Source: Korobacter sp963758505
Lineage (GTDB): Bacteria; Acidobacteriota; Terriglobia; Terriglobales; Acidobacteriaceae
Assembly (NCBI GenBank): GCA_963758505.1
Contig: CAVWVJ010000003.1
Span: 992,001-1,056,000 of the forward strand
Direction: 5' to 3'
Length of the DNA: 64,000 bases
Position 1 is the stretch's first letter; each line of letters begins with the position of its first letter. Shown here in pieces: positions 29,395 through 37,810 of this stretch. The position numbers and the translations under genes are program-made. The notes beneath the pieces were generated by a model. That model saw only the letters and a program-made list of their open reading frames with translations. It ran no database searches and was not told the origin of the DNA.

Positions 29395-29421
29395 CACCGC
29401 TTGCTATTCAAGGAGACTTGC

Positions 29422-29952
29422 ATGAGATACCGCGTTGCGCTTCCGTTGCTCATTGCTTTGCTGCTATCGGCATCTTCGCTGCGAGCCGCGGATCCCGCCT
29501 GTCAAAAACTCGCCGGGTCGATCAATAAATACGCTACCGTTCCCACCCGGATCGTTTCCACCACTTCCTCGCAAGCGCGTGGAGGCAAGGAAGAATCGAG
29601 CGAAACGGTATTGGTCAACAACGCGATCTTCGTCAAAGTCGGCGGAAAGTGGATCCGGTCAAAGGTGACGCCGCAGGAAATGGCGAATCCCACCGAAGAC
29701 AAAGACGCCCCCGCCACCGCGAAATCTACCTGCCGTTACGTAAGGGACGAAGCAGTGAACGGCGAAATGGCTGCCGTCTATAGCGAACACACCGACGACG
29801 AAGGCTCAACTGTCGATGCACAATTCTGGATTTCGAAAAGCCGGGGTTTGCCTCTGCGCTCCGAGATCGACATGGATGTCGGCGGATCAATGGGCAAGAG
29901 CCATCGCTCATCACGCTACGAATACAACAACGTTCAACCACCAACCATATAA
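29422..29952 (+). CDS. Secreted protein of unknown function
   Basis: A 176-residue protein with a clear signal peptide (MRYRVALPLLIALLLSASSL, cleavage after RAA). The mature domain has two Cys (DPACQKL and KSTCRYV) that could form a disulfide and a beta-strand pattern ending in FWISKSRGLPLRSEIDM, reminiscent of LolA/LolB-like or outer-membrane lipoprotein-sorting folds, but this is weak. AAGGAGA lies upstream. Fourth gene of the envelope run. Confidence 0.78.
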   Translation: MRYRVALPLLIALLLSASSLRAADPACQKLAGSINKYATVPTRIVSTTSSQARGGKEESSETVLVNNAIFVKVGGKWIRSKVTPQEMANPTEDKDAPATAKSTCRYVRDEAVNGEMAAVYSEHTDDEGSTVDAQFWISKSRGLPLRSEIDMDVGGSMGKSHRSSRYEYNNVQPPTI

Positions 29953-30002
29953 CCGCCGCGAGCAGCCACCGCTTATTTGACGCACTTCTTTGGGAGATCC
30001 CT

Positions 30003-31016
30003 ATGCGAATGCTCGGCCTTTGTTTGTGCTTCACTTCCGCGTTGGCAGGGTCCACTGCTGGCAACTCTCAGGCAGCACCAGCCACGGGGTGCCCCGCACC
30101 GCAAGGGGCCTTTGGTTCCATCCAAAAGATGGACGTCAGTATGGAGGGCAAAATTTTTTTGCTGCCCAAGAAGCCGGAGAATGCAGGGTTGGTAAAGCTG
30201 AAGGACTTCGACGGACTGCCCAGCACGGGATCTGTCTTCACGGGTAAGTGGGATATTCCTTCGCGATCCTTTACCGAAGGATTTCCCGGAGTTACCGATC
30301 GTTTCGAGTGGTTCTCGCTCGATTATCAGGGACCGATTTACATCCCTGTCACCGGCAAGTACAAGTTTCGGCTCTCGTCCGATGATGGATCGAAACTGTA
30401 TCTGGACAACGCCCTCGTCATCGATGATGACGGCGTTCACATGATGACCGATAAATCCGCAACCCTTACGCTCAAGCAAGGGAATCACCCCTTCCGGCTG
30501 CAATACTTTCAGGGCCCTCCGGTACAAATCGGGTTGCAACTGTTTGTGACCGAGCCTGGCGGCAAGGAAAAGATCTTTGCGCTCCAGGATTTCGACCAGA
30601 AAGTGCTCGAGAGCAGGCGCCAGTTGCACGTAACTGAGGATGCCCACGCCATTCATATCCGGCTGGGTGCGGAAGTCCTGTTCGACAGCGGAAAATCTGC
30701 CTTACGGCCGGAGGCTGCGAAGTCGCTGCAGGAACTGGCTGCGGTGTTACTTGGGGAGCCCGGGCTGCCGGTTTTGATTGAGGGACATACCGACAATGTT
30801 GGGAGCGCCCAAAGTAACCAGGCGCTCTCCGAGCAGCGAGCGTCTGCCGTAAAGCAGTGGCTCACGACCACGGGAAAAGTTCCTGGCGGTTGCATTGCTA
30901 CAAAAGGGTCGGGATCAACGAAGCCGGTTGCTCCGAATGCTTCGGCGGCCGGACGACAGAAGAACCGTCGCGTGGAAATCAGTATTCAGAAGGCCGTTCC
31001 GGCGCACGGCCATTAG
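30003..31016 (+). CDS. PA14-OmpA envelope protein
   Basis: A 337-residue exported protein with a signal peptide (MRMLGLCLCFTSALAGSTAG). A PA14 domain covers about residues 65-190 (YIPVTGKYKFRLSSDDGSKL; YLDNALVIDDDG; GNHPFRLQYFQG), a fold that binds carbohydrate. A C-terminal OmpA/MotB peptidoglycan-binding domain follows (about 215-330; VLFDSGKSALRPEA; IEGHTDNVG; NRRVEI). It could hold a glycan-binding module to the cell wall. The combination is unusual but not unique. The start is preceded by GGGAG. Confidence 0.88.
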   Translation: MRMLGLCLCFTSALAGSTAGNSQAAPATGCPAPQGAFGSIQKMDVSMEGKIFLLPKKPENAGLVKLKDFDGLPSTGSVFTGKWDIPSRSFTEGFPGVTDRFEWFSLDYQGPIYIPVTGKYKFRLSSDDGSKLYLDNALVIDDDGVHMMTDKSATLTLKQGNHPFRLQYFQGPPVQIGLQLFVTEPGGKEKIFALQDFDQKVLESRRQLHVTEDAHAIHIRLGAEVLFDSGKSALRPEAAKSLQELAAVLLGEPGLPVLIEGHTDNVGSAQSNQALSEQRASAVKQWLTTTGKVPGGCIATKGSGSTKPVAPNASAAGRQKNRRVEISIQKAVPAHGH

Positions 31017-31076
31017 TTTTGGAAGCGGCCGCAGATTCGGAGTCGAACATTCAGTCGAATTCGGAGTCACGAAGTC

Positions 31077-32216
31077 ATGATGAAAAGAATCTCCATATTC
31101 CTATTACTTTTTGCGATCGAGGCATGTTTTGGACAGTCCGAGACTGCGAAAGTTCGTACCTATTACATCGCCGCAGATGAAGTGGACTGGGATTATGCGC
31201 CAGGCGGTGTCAATAAGATGATGGGGATGAAGTTCGAAGGTTACTCTACGGTCTTCACCGAACGGGGCCCGCATCGCATTGGAACCGTCTATCGCAAAGC
31301 TCTCTATCGCGAATATACCGACGGTATGTTCACTCATCTGAAACCCCGATCCCCTGAGTGGGAACATGCCGGCATTCTCGGTCCAATCCTGCGTGCCGAG
31401 GTCGGCGATACCATTCGCATCCTCTTTAAAAACAACGCGACGCGGCCCTACAGCATGCATCCGCACGGCGTTTTTTACTTGAAGGACTCCGAAGGTGCGC
31501 CCTATGAAGACGGTACTTCCGGGGCTGACAAAGACGACGATGCCGTGCCTCCGGGCAAAACGCACTGGTATACGTGGCAGGTCCCGGAACGCGCCGGTCC
31601 CGGACCGAACGATCCGAGTTCGGTGGTGTGGCTTTATCACTCCCACACCAACGAGTTGAAAGATGTGGAGAGCGGATTGGTAGGTGCGATGATCGTCACC
31701 CGACGCGGTATGGCGGACGCCGATGGAAAGCCGAAGGACGTGGATCGGGAATTCGTCTGCTTATATCAATTGTTCGACGAGAACGTGAGCTGGTATATCG
31801 AACACAACATTCAAACGTTCACAACCGATCCGAAGGGGGTGAACAAAGTTGAATTCAATCCGGTTGACAATGAAGGCAACGTCTCCGGCCTCGGATCGGG
31901 TTTCATCGTGGCCAACTCTAAGTTCGCGGTCAACGGGTATCTATACGCCACAGGCCCCATGATGACCATGAAAAAAGGCGAACGCGTCCGCTGGTACCTC
32001 GTCGCACTCGGAGAGCAGTTCAGTGTTCATACGCCGCATTGGCACGGGAACGTGGTTTTGCACGACGGCAAGCGCACCGATGTTGTTTCTCTCATGCAGG
32101 CGCAAATGGAGACGGCAGACATGGTCCCCGATAATCCCGGCATTTGGATGTTTCATTGCCACATTGACGACCACATGGATGCGGGAATGGTGACTTTGTA
32201 CAAGGTTGAGCCGTAA
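31077..32216 (+). CDS. Ceruloplasmin-like multicopper oxidase
   Basis: A 379-residue exported oxidase with two cupredoxin domains. Copper ligands are complete: His128/His130 (HPHG), His188/His190 (WLYHSHT), His318, His321, His323 (HTPHWHG) and His360-Cys361-His362 with His366 and Met371 (MFHCHIDDHMDAGM). The wording of these motifs is closest to hephaestin/ceruloplasmin-type ferroxidases and two-domain laccases. Likely oxidises Fe(II), Cu(I) or phenolics with O2 in the periplasm; substrate not determined. Signal peptide MMKRISIFLLLFAIEACFGQ. Last gene of the run, 60 bases after the PA14-OmpA gene. Confidence 0.9.
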   Translation: MMKRISIFLLLFAIEACFGQSETAKVRTYYIAADEVDWDYAPGGVNKMMGMKFEGYSTVFTERGPHRIGTVYRKALYREYTDGMFTHLKPRSPEWEHAGILGPILRAEVGDTIRILFKNNATRPYSMHPHGVFYLKDSEGAPYEDGTSGADKDDDAVPPGKTHWYTWQVPERAGPGPNDPSSVVWLYHSHTNELKDVESGLVGAMIVTRRGMADADGKPKDVDREFVCLYQLFDENVSWYIEHNIQTFTTDPKGVNKVEFNPVDNEGNVSGLGSGFIVANSKFAVNGYLYATGPMMTMKKGERVRWYLVALGEQFSVHTPHWHGNVVLHDGKRTDVVSLMQAQMETADMVPDNPGIWMFHCHIDDHMDAGMVTLYKVEP

Positions 32217-32370
32217 ATTGACGAATCGGAATGACGATGCGGGATTGCACAGGCACGTGGGTACATGGCCTGTCCACGAATCCTCCGGCCTCCAGAGCCT
32301 CGTCACGCAGCATTGAGTAGTGATGACATCGTCTCGACGATTGAGGCACATCCCGCAAAGCGAAACGTAC

Positions 32371-34188
32371 TTAGGAGATGCCTTTTTCTAGCTCACTGCT
32401 ACCAACGGCGAACCGGTGGGCGCGACGAGCGTTGTCGAGGTTCATCGCGGTGTTCACCAATCCAACATGCGAGAAAGCCTGCGGGAAATTGCCAAGCAAG
32501 CGTTTGCCGACCGGGTCGTATTCCTCCGACAGCAATCCAAGATCGTTGCGTATCGCGAGCAATTTGTCGAACAGCCTTTCGGCTTCGGCTTGTCTTCCCT
32601 GCAGCACGTAGTTGTCGGCCAACCAGAATGAACAGGCTAAGAACTGACCCTCTCCGTGCGGCATGCCATCGACCTTTTCATCAATGGTGTAGCGGGAGAC
32701 CAGTCCATCACGCATCAGATGCTGTTCGATGGCTTTCACCGTTCCCAACATGCGACCGTCTTGCGCGGGCAGAAATCCGACAAGCGGAATCATCAGAAGG
32801 CTCGCATCAAGATGCGTCGACCCGTAGTACTGCACGAAGGAGTTCAGGTCCTTATCAAATCCCTGTGCGCAGACCTGATCATGGATGCGCTTTCTAAGAG
32901 CCTGAACCTGCTTCACGTCACCGGACATCCAGCCGTTGCCGATAGCTCGCACCGCGCGATCGACTGCCACCCAAGCCATGACTTTCGAATGAGTAAAGTT
33001 GCGGCGCGGTCCGCGAACCTCCCAGATGCCGTCATCCGGCTTCTCCCATGCCGTTTCGAGAAATTCAAGGAGCGCTTCTTGAATGCCCTTTCCGTCTTCC
33101 TCCGGCGACCCCAGTCCTGCCTCTCTGCATTGAAGCAACGTATTGGCGACTTCGCCGAAGATATCGAGCTGAAACTGCTTATAGGCCGCATTGCCGGTAC
33201 GAACTGGGGACGATTTTTCATATCCGGGAAGCCACGGCAGTTCCAACTCGGTGAGTCGCCTCTCGCCACGAAGCCCATATGCGATGTTTAAATCGGACGG
33301 GCTCCCGGCGACCGCGCGAAGGAGCCATTCGCGCCAGGCACGTGCCTCTTCCACGTATCCCGCATCGATCAGGGCGTGGAGGGTGAGCGACGCGTCCCGA
33401 ACCCAGCAAAATCGGTAATCCCAATTCCTCACGCCACCGATCCGTTCCGGCAAAGACGTGGTTGGGGCGGCAGCAATCGCGCCGGTTGGAGAGAATGTGA
33501 GCGCCTTCAATGTGATGAGGGATCGCAGAACAGCATCGTAGTACCGTCCCTTGTATGTGCAGCGACGCGACCAATCGCGCCACCATTCCTCCGTTTCTCG
33601 AACCTGTTTCACCGCATCCACGGGGGATGGTTGGTCTTGGTACGATTCGTGCCAAGTCAATTGGAAAGGAACTGTTTGTGCTTCCTTCACAGTAAAGTTT
33701 GCTTTCGTTTTTAGGTCCTCTCCGTGAAGCGGAACGTCCGTATGTAAACTGAGGCTATCCGGACCAGCGATGGCATCGATGCCGCCGTCTGTCCGGCGTA
33801 CCCAGGGAACCACGGAGCCGTAGTCGAACCGGATTACCAGTTCAGACTTCATCCGAACCGCGCCACGCTTTCCTACGATCAATCGCAAAATGTTCGGAAC
33901 TTCGTTGCCGGGAGTCATGCAATCGACCAATACGACCGTGCCGCTTTCCGTCTCGAACTCTGTTTCGAGAATCAGTGTGCCTTTTCGATAACGACGGCTG
34001 ACCTTAGTTATCGGGTCGACTGGGGAAATCTTCCAGTAACCGTTACTTGCTCCCCCAAGCAGCGCAGCGAAGCACGCTGGGGAGTCAAACGCCGGCAAGC
34101 AGAGCCAATCGATAGAGCCGTGTTTCGAGACGAGCGCAGCGGTATGACAGTCACCAATCATGGCGTAGTCTTCAATCGGGAGCGACAA
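32371..34188 (-). CDS. GH15 glucoamylase-like glycoside hydrolase
   Basis: A 605-residue GH15 family enzyme (glucan 1,4-alpha-glucosidase or trehalase type). Family marks are IEDYAMIGDCHTAALVSKHG near the N-terminus (20 residues), WDYRFCWVRDAS, the general-acid region around ELELPWLPGYE and the catalytic base Glu555/Glu556 in SEEYDPVGKR. No signal peptide, so cytoplasmic, acting on storage glucan or trehalose. The start is TTG 34188, supported by a strong GGAGG seven bases upstream; no nearby ATG fits. The stop codon of the preceding gene lies inside that spacing, so the two genes are translationally coupled. Confidence 0.93.
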   Translation of the reverse strand: MSLPIEDYAMIGDCHTAALVSKHGSIDWLCLPAFDSPACFAALLGGASNGYWKISPVDPITKVSRRYRKGTLILETEFETESGTVVLVDCMTPGNEVPNILRLIVGKRGAVRMKSELVIRFDYGSVVPWVRRTDGGIDAIAGPDSLSLHTDVPLHGEDLKTKANFTVKEAQTVPFQLTWHESYQDQPSPVDAVKQVRETEEWWRDWSRRCTYKGRYYDAVLRSLITLKALTFSPTGAIAAAPTTSLPERIGGVRNWDYRFCWVRDASLTLHALIDAGYVEEARAWREWLLRAVAGSPSDLNIAYGLRGERRLTELELPWLPGYEKSSPVRTGNAAYKQFQLDIFGEVANTLLQCREAGLGSPEEDGKGIQEALLEFLETAWEKPDDGIWEVRGPRRNFTHSKVMAWVAVDRAVRAIGNGWMSGDVKQVQALRKRIHDQVCAQGFDKDLNSFVQYYGSTHLDASLLMIPLVGFLPAQDGRMLGTVKAIEQHLMRDGLVSRYTIDEKVDGMPHGEGQFLACSFWLADNYVLQGRQAEAERLFDKLLAIRNDLGLLSEEYDPVGKRLLGNFPQAFSHVGLVNTAMNLDNARRAHRFAVGSSELEKGIS

Positions 34189-34190
34189 GG

Positions 34191-34790
34191 CTAGACCTCC
34201 AGGGTTTGCACATTACGGGAAAGGTCTTGATGTTTCAGGCCTTCAATAACCAGTGCCGGCGTCAGCGGCGGCCTATCGCCCTTTATCATCTCCTTGAAAG
34301 TGAAGGCTCCCGACCGGTTGTACCTATCCCAATGGATACCGATAACTGGGTTCAGAACCCTTGAGGTAAAAGTCATTCGAGCCGATCTCTTCCTTTCAAA
34401 AGCGCGTCGGTCGATCGCGCTTGGAATCAGCCAAACCGCCCCGGACGACGAATCAAAAATAAAGATCGTAAAAGCACACGCAGAGAGCATGAATATTGAA
34501 AGCTCGTAACCTTCGAATAAGTAAGGATGCCAATGGTGTCGAAGTGCGTGCCGAAGGACTTCGTGCTCTCCACGAAAAGCAGCGGAATGGTTGATTCGAA
34601 GCATGTTCTCTGCATCAGATGCAGGAACGAGGAGCAGATGATCCTGAAAGATAACCTGAACTGTAGCGCGCAATTCATTGATGGGTGGGGTGAGAATCAA
34701 CCTTGGAGTTCGGTAGCGACTGAGACCTGCTAAAAGCCGCCGGTTTTCTTCGGCAGCATCTGGCTTGCCCGGCATGGACTGGGAAATCAA
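34191..34790 (-). CDS. Unknown protein coupled to the GH15 gene
   Basis: A frame of up to 199 residues ending two bases before the TTG of the GH15 gene. It starts at TTG 34790 or ATG 34775 (MPGKPDAAEENRR), neither with a strong ribosome site. There is no signal peptide; one segment (YELSIFMLSACAFTIFIFDS) is hydrophobic but is probably beta structure. The sequence FEGYELSIFMLSACAFTIFI and its surroundings look like a real globular protein, but I do not recognise the family. Its tight coupling to the glycosidase suggests a related role. Confidence 0.6.
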   Translation of the reverse strand: MISQSMPGKPDAAEENRRLLAGLSRYRTPRLILTPPINELRATVQVIFQDHLLLVPASDAENMLRINHSAAFRGEHEVLRHALRHHWHPYLFEGYELSIFMLSACAFTIFIFDSSSGAVWLIPSAIDRRAFERKRSARMTFTSRVLNPVIGIHWDRYNRSGAFTFKEMIKGDRPPLTPALVIEGLKHQDLSRNVQTLEV

Positions 34791-34826
34791 TGCGCCCCAC
34801 CGGCGCTATCGGAGTGCGCGGGTTTG

Positions 34827-35492
34827 TTAATCATGAAGCAAGTAGGTGAGCAGTGCCCTATGTACCCGCAGACTGCCGTTATAGTCGATCAATCCCATTT
34901 TCCGGAACCGGTTCATGAAATGACTCACCCTGGACCTTGTGGTACCGACCATCTCGGCCAAAGTTTCCTGGCTCACCTTTAAGATCGCAGGTTCCGGCTT
35001 GGACTGGACGCCAAAGCTCGCCAGCGTTAGCAAAATCCTCGCCAGTCGTTTCTCACTCGAACTAAAAATTTGATTGGCGAAATCTTCTTCGACGCGCTCG
35101 ATACGAGCGAGCAAGCAGGCGATAAAGACCTTTGCGAAAGAGGGCTCTTTGCGGATGACGGTGACAATCGTGATCCTCTTGACCTTTGCAATCGTTGATT
35201 GCTGGATCGCGGTCGCGGTGGACAGCCGCCTTGATTTCTCTGCAAGACATCCTTCCCCGAAGAAGTCCCCTTGGCGAAGGACCGCGATTACCGCCTTCTT
35301 GCCGCGTTTCGACATCACCGTGAGCTTCACGTTTCCGGCCTGAACATAGAACATCGCGTCAGCTTTATCGCCCTGCACAAAGATGGCCTGTTTGTCACGG
35401 TAGACCTGGGCGGTGATTTGGGGGCTAATCCTCTTGAAGAGATCTCCGGGACTAAAAGCAGGAACATGTCTTTCGGCCATCATCGGCTCCAT
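34827..35492 (-). CDS. Crp/Fnr-family transcription regulator
   Basis: A 221-residue regulator with an N-terminal cyclic-nucleotide-binding-like beta roll (YRDKQAIFVQGDKADAMFYV; GDFFGEGCLA) and a C-terminal winged helix (SQETLAEMVGTTRSRVSHFM). It lacks the N-terminal Cys set of Fnr, so it is not an oxygen-sensing FeS protein; the effector is unknown. In-frame ATG codons at 35492, 35483 and 35480 compete, and GGAG before the latter two favours a slightly shorter protein. Monocistronic. Confidence 0.92.
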   Translation of the reverse strand: MEPMMAERHVPAFSPGDLFKRISPQITAQVYRDKQAIFVQGDKADAMFYVQAGNVKLTVMSKRGKKAVIAVLRQGDFFGEGCLAEKSRRLSTATAIQQSTIAKVKRITIVTVIRKEPSFAKVFIACLLARIERVEEDFANQIFSSSEKRLARILLTLASFGVQSKPEPAILKVSQETLAEMVGTTRSRVSHFMNRFRKMGLIDYNGSLRVHRALLTYLLHD

Positions 35493-35852
35493 GAGCTACG
35501 CGATACAAGGTTGATAGCTGGAGGCTAAGCGCTCGTTGTCTCGTTACGCTGATCAATAGCGCTCATAACGCGGGTCACCCCCGGTGCGAACCTGGAACAG
35601 GTGGAATTATCGGCCCCTTTGGACCGTAATGCAGAGACGTGGAAGCTATCCCAGAAGTGTCACGCGTTGCGCACGTGGCGGACTGTTCGATATTGCTCAC
35701 TGGCACAAAAACAATTACGAGGGATGGGGTGGGGGCTACAGGTGGTCAATCTTGAACAGCACTTTGAACCAACCAGGTGACATATTTGGTTAGGTCAAAG
35801 CTCTGCTGTGGGCGGCGGTCGTCGCGTCGCCTGCAATGGATCGAGGTGCTGC
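35493..35852. other. Intergenic region upstream of the Crp/Fnr gene
   Basis: A 360-base gap between divergent genes. AGCGCTC occurs at 35528 and 35558, exactly 30 bases apart, upstream of the Crp/Fnr gene; this may be chance. No gene or clear promoter was recognised. Confidence 0.35.
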
Positions 35853-36182
35853 ATGTTCCAGACAGTGCTGAAATGGATTTGCGCCGGCACATTCGCCGGC
35901 AGCCTGTATTACTGGCCGAACCTCTATCGCGCGGAAATATTACTCGCCGTGTGGATACTCTCCATTGTGGTTTTCGCCCATTCAAATCTCGCAGAGAAGT
36001 TCATCTGGATTCCCGTAGTACTGGGGATCACCGACGTATTCGGGTCGATCGTCGTGCTCGCCCTTCCCGCCCGGAGCACTTTGACGGTTGATCTCGCGGC
36101 CTTAGTCTTGTTTGCCGTCGCCGTTGATGTATTGAAGAAGCGCAAGCCTTTGCTGGCAGTAATTGGACACCGTGTTCGGTAG
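35853..36182 (+). CDS. Small integral membrane protein
   Basis: A 109-residue protein with three to four hydrophobic helices (AEILLAVWILSIVVFAHS; FIWIPVVLGITDVFGSIVVL; VDLAALVLFAVAVDVL) and a basic C-terminus. ATG 35853 is preferred over the longer frame because GAGGTG lies just upstream and the hydrophobic pattern begins there. Family not recognised. Its stop overlaps the ribosome site of the next gene, suggesting an operon. Confidence 0.72.
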   Translation: MFQTVLKWICAGTFAGSLYYWPNLYRAEILLAVWILSIVVFAHSNLAEKFIWIPVVLGITDVFGSIVVLALPARSTLTVDLAALVLFAVAVDVLKKRKPLLAVIGHRVR

Positions 36183-36192
36183 AGGCCCTGTT

Positions 36193-37038
36193 ATGTGGTC
36201 CAAATCACGCCATCGAGCGGTCGCGTCAGCCTTGGGTGGTCGGCGCTCCGCGCCGGCTCTGGTCATTTTGTTCTTACTGGTGTTGTTGGCGCCGTGGCCG
36301 CACTCGATAGCGCAACAACCAGCTACCTCCGTGGCGGCGTTTCACGCTCCACTCACGGCCGAAGATGTGGTGCGGAACCTCGTTGAGATGAACCGCCATC
36401 GCGCCGAAGCGCTCCACTCCTATCAGGGAAGTAGAACCTATCGCGTGGAATATCGCGGGTTCCCGGGCTCTCGCAGCGCCGAAATGGCGGTGAACGTAAA
36501 GTATCGTTCTCCCAGATCGAAAGACTTCATTGTGGAGTCGGCGACCGGATCCAGTTTGATCATCGATAGAGTTTTTAAGAAATTGCTGGAGGCCGAAAGC
36601 GAAGCCCTGGGTGAGGAGAATCAGCGTCGCTCCGCCCTGACGGAAGAAAACTATCGATTTACCCTGATCGGATACGAGCGTGGACTCTCCGGTGCGAAGT
36701 ATGTGCTCGGAGTGGAGCCGCTGACGAAGGACAAATTCCTCTATCGGGGACGAATTTGGGTTGACGCGCAGGACTTTGCGGTAGTCCGTATGGAAGTGCA
36801 ACCCGCCAAAAATCCGTCTTTTTGGACCAAGAGCACGGAAATCGAACAGGTGTACTCGAAGATCGGGGACTTTTGGCTTCCCGCGTCCAACCGCAGTGTG
36901 ACTTCGATTCGCCTTGGCGGACACGCCGAACTGACAATCATCTACAAGGATTACAAGATCACGGGGCAAAGCCAGGTGAGCCGCTTAACGCAGGTCCCAC
37001 CGGATATTCCTCTAGAAACCGTGAGTGTTCGAAGATAG
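36193..37038 (+). CDS. Exported protein resembling outer-membrane lipoprotein-sorting proteins
   Basis: A 281-residue protein with an N-terminal export signal (APALVILFLLVLLAPWPHSI, mature from about residue 45). The mature domain (LTAEDVVRNLVEMNRHRAEA; LYRGRIWVDAQDFAVVRMEV; NPSFWTKSTEIEQVYSKIGD) matches the general pattern of the LolA-like / outer-membrane lipoprotein-sorting superfamily seen in many Acidobacteriota secreted proteins. It probably binds a hydrophobic ligand, but none is known. ATG 36193 has GAGG upstream and follows the previous stop by ten bases. Confidence 0.78.
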   Translation: MWSKSRHRAVASALGGRRSAPALVILFLLVLLAPWPHSIAQQPATSVAAFHAPLTAEDVVRNLVEMNRHRAEALHSYQGSRTYRVEYRGFPGSRSAEMAVNVKYRSPRSKDFIVESATGSSLIIDRVFKKLLEAESEALGEENQRRSALTEENYRFTLIGYERGLSGAKYVLGVEPLTKDKFLYRGRIWVDAQDFAVVRMEVQPAKNPSFWTKSTEIEQVYSKIGDFWLPASNRSVTSIRLGGHAELTIIYKDYKITGQSQVSRLTQVPPDIPLETVSVRR

Positions 37039-37337
37039 ATGCGTCGTTTCGACGCTCGCTAACATCGCTAGCGGCACATCGAGAAGTAAAACTGTCTTCG
37101 GACGCTTTCCGACATCTGGGCAGAGTTGACCACCTCCGCTATCGTTTCGGATCGGGGTTCCGAAAGAGCGTTCGCCGGTTTGCCGTGCGCGCGCACGTCC
37201 CGTGAGCAGTATTGCTCAGACGTTTTTGTGTTTTTGCCGCTAACCTTAGCTCTATCTCGTGAGCCGCAAAATCGCGGCGCCGAAACCTTTCCGGAAACAA
37301 AGCCGCGCTGCCCAAGAGGCAGAGAAAGTCGAAAATC

Positions 37338-37532
37338 ATGCCTTTAATTCAGGTACTGGAAATTCTGATCGTAGTGGGTGTTCTGCTTTGGTTGGTCAAT
37401 CGCTTTATTCCAATGCAGGGCGGCATCAAGTCGATTCTGAACGGCGTCGTTGTAATTGCCGTAGTGCTGTGGCTCCTGAATATCTTCGGGCTGTTTCATT
37501 CGCTTGCGCGAATCCATGTCGGGAAGGGATGA
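37338..37532 (+). CDS. Thivi_2564-type small membrane protein
   Basis: A 64-residue protein with two membrane helices (IQVLEILIVVGVLLWLVN and LNGVVVIAVVLWLLNIFGLF) joined by RFIPMQGGIKSI. It resembles the small membrane proteins named Thivi_2564 family that are scattered through soil and aquatic bacteria; function unknown. Recognition is from memory of the LLWLVNRFIPM block. It sits among other small envelope or stress genes on the same strand. Confidence 0.78.
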   Translation: MPLIQVLEILIVVGVLLWLVNRFIPMQGGIKSILNGVVVIAVVLWLLNIFGLFHSLARIHVGKG

Positions 37533-37810
37533 CTCCCGCAGGGCAGCGCAGGAAACACTAGGCCGGAAGGGCATGCCAATCCTGTGGGCAATTACCTTGT
37601 GCATCAGCGAGTCGGAAAAAACACGGTTAGCGCCAGGGGGTTCCAAAACGCTTTGCCGGTAGCCTTTTAACGATAACTCGGCCGGTCGACTGCAGCATCG
37701 CACGATAGAACTCGTAGTACCCGGATATGCAATCGGCACACCCGGTAGCGCACTCGCACGCAGCGTGCAGCAAAGCAGCAACGGAACAAGCAGTGACGTG
37801 AGGTCACCCT

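Noticed and set aside
32240..32280. Possible hairpin ACAGGC/GCCTGT downstream of the multicopper oxidase
   Set aside because: Stem of six with a large loop and no T-run; too weak to call a terminator.
35528..35564. Two AGCGCTC copies 30 bases apart upstream of the Crp/Fnr gene
   Set aside because: A short GC-rich heptamer occurring twice is weak evidence; kept only as a note in the intergenic entry.
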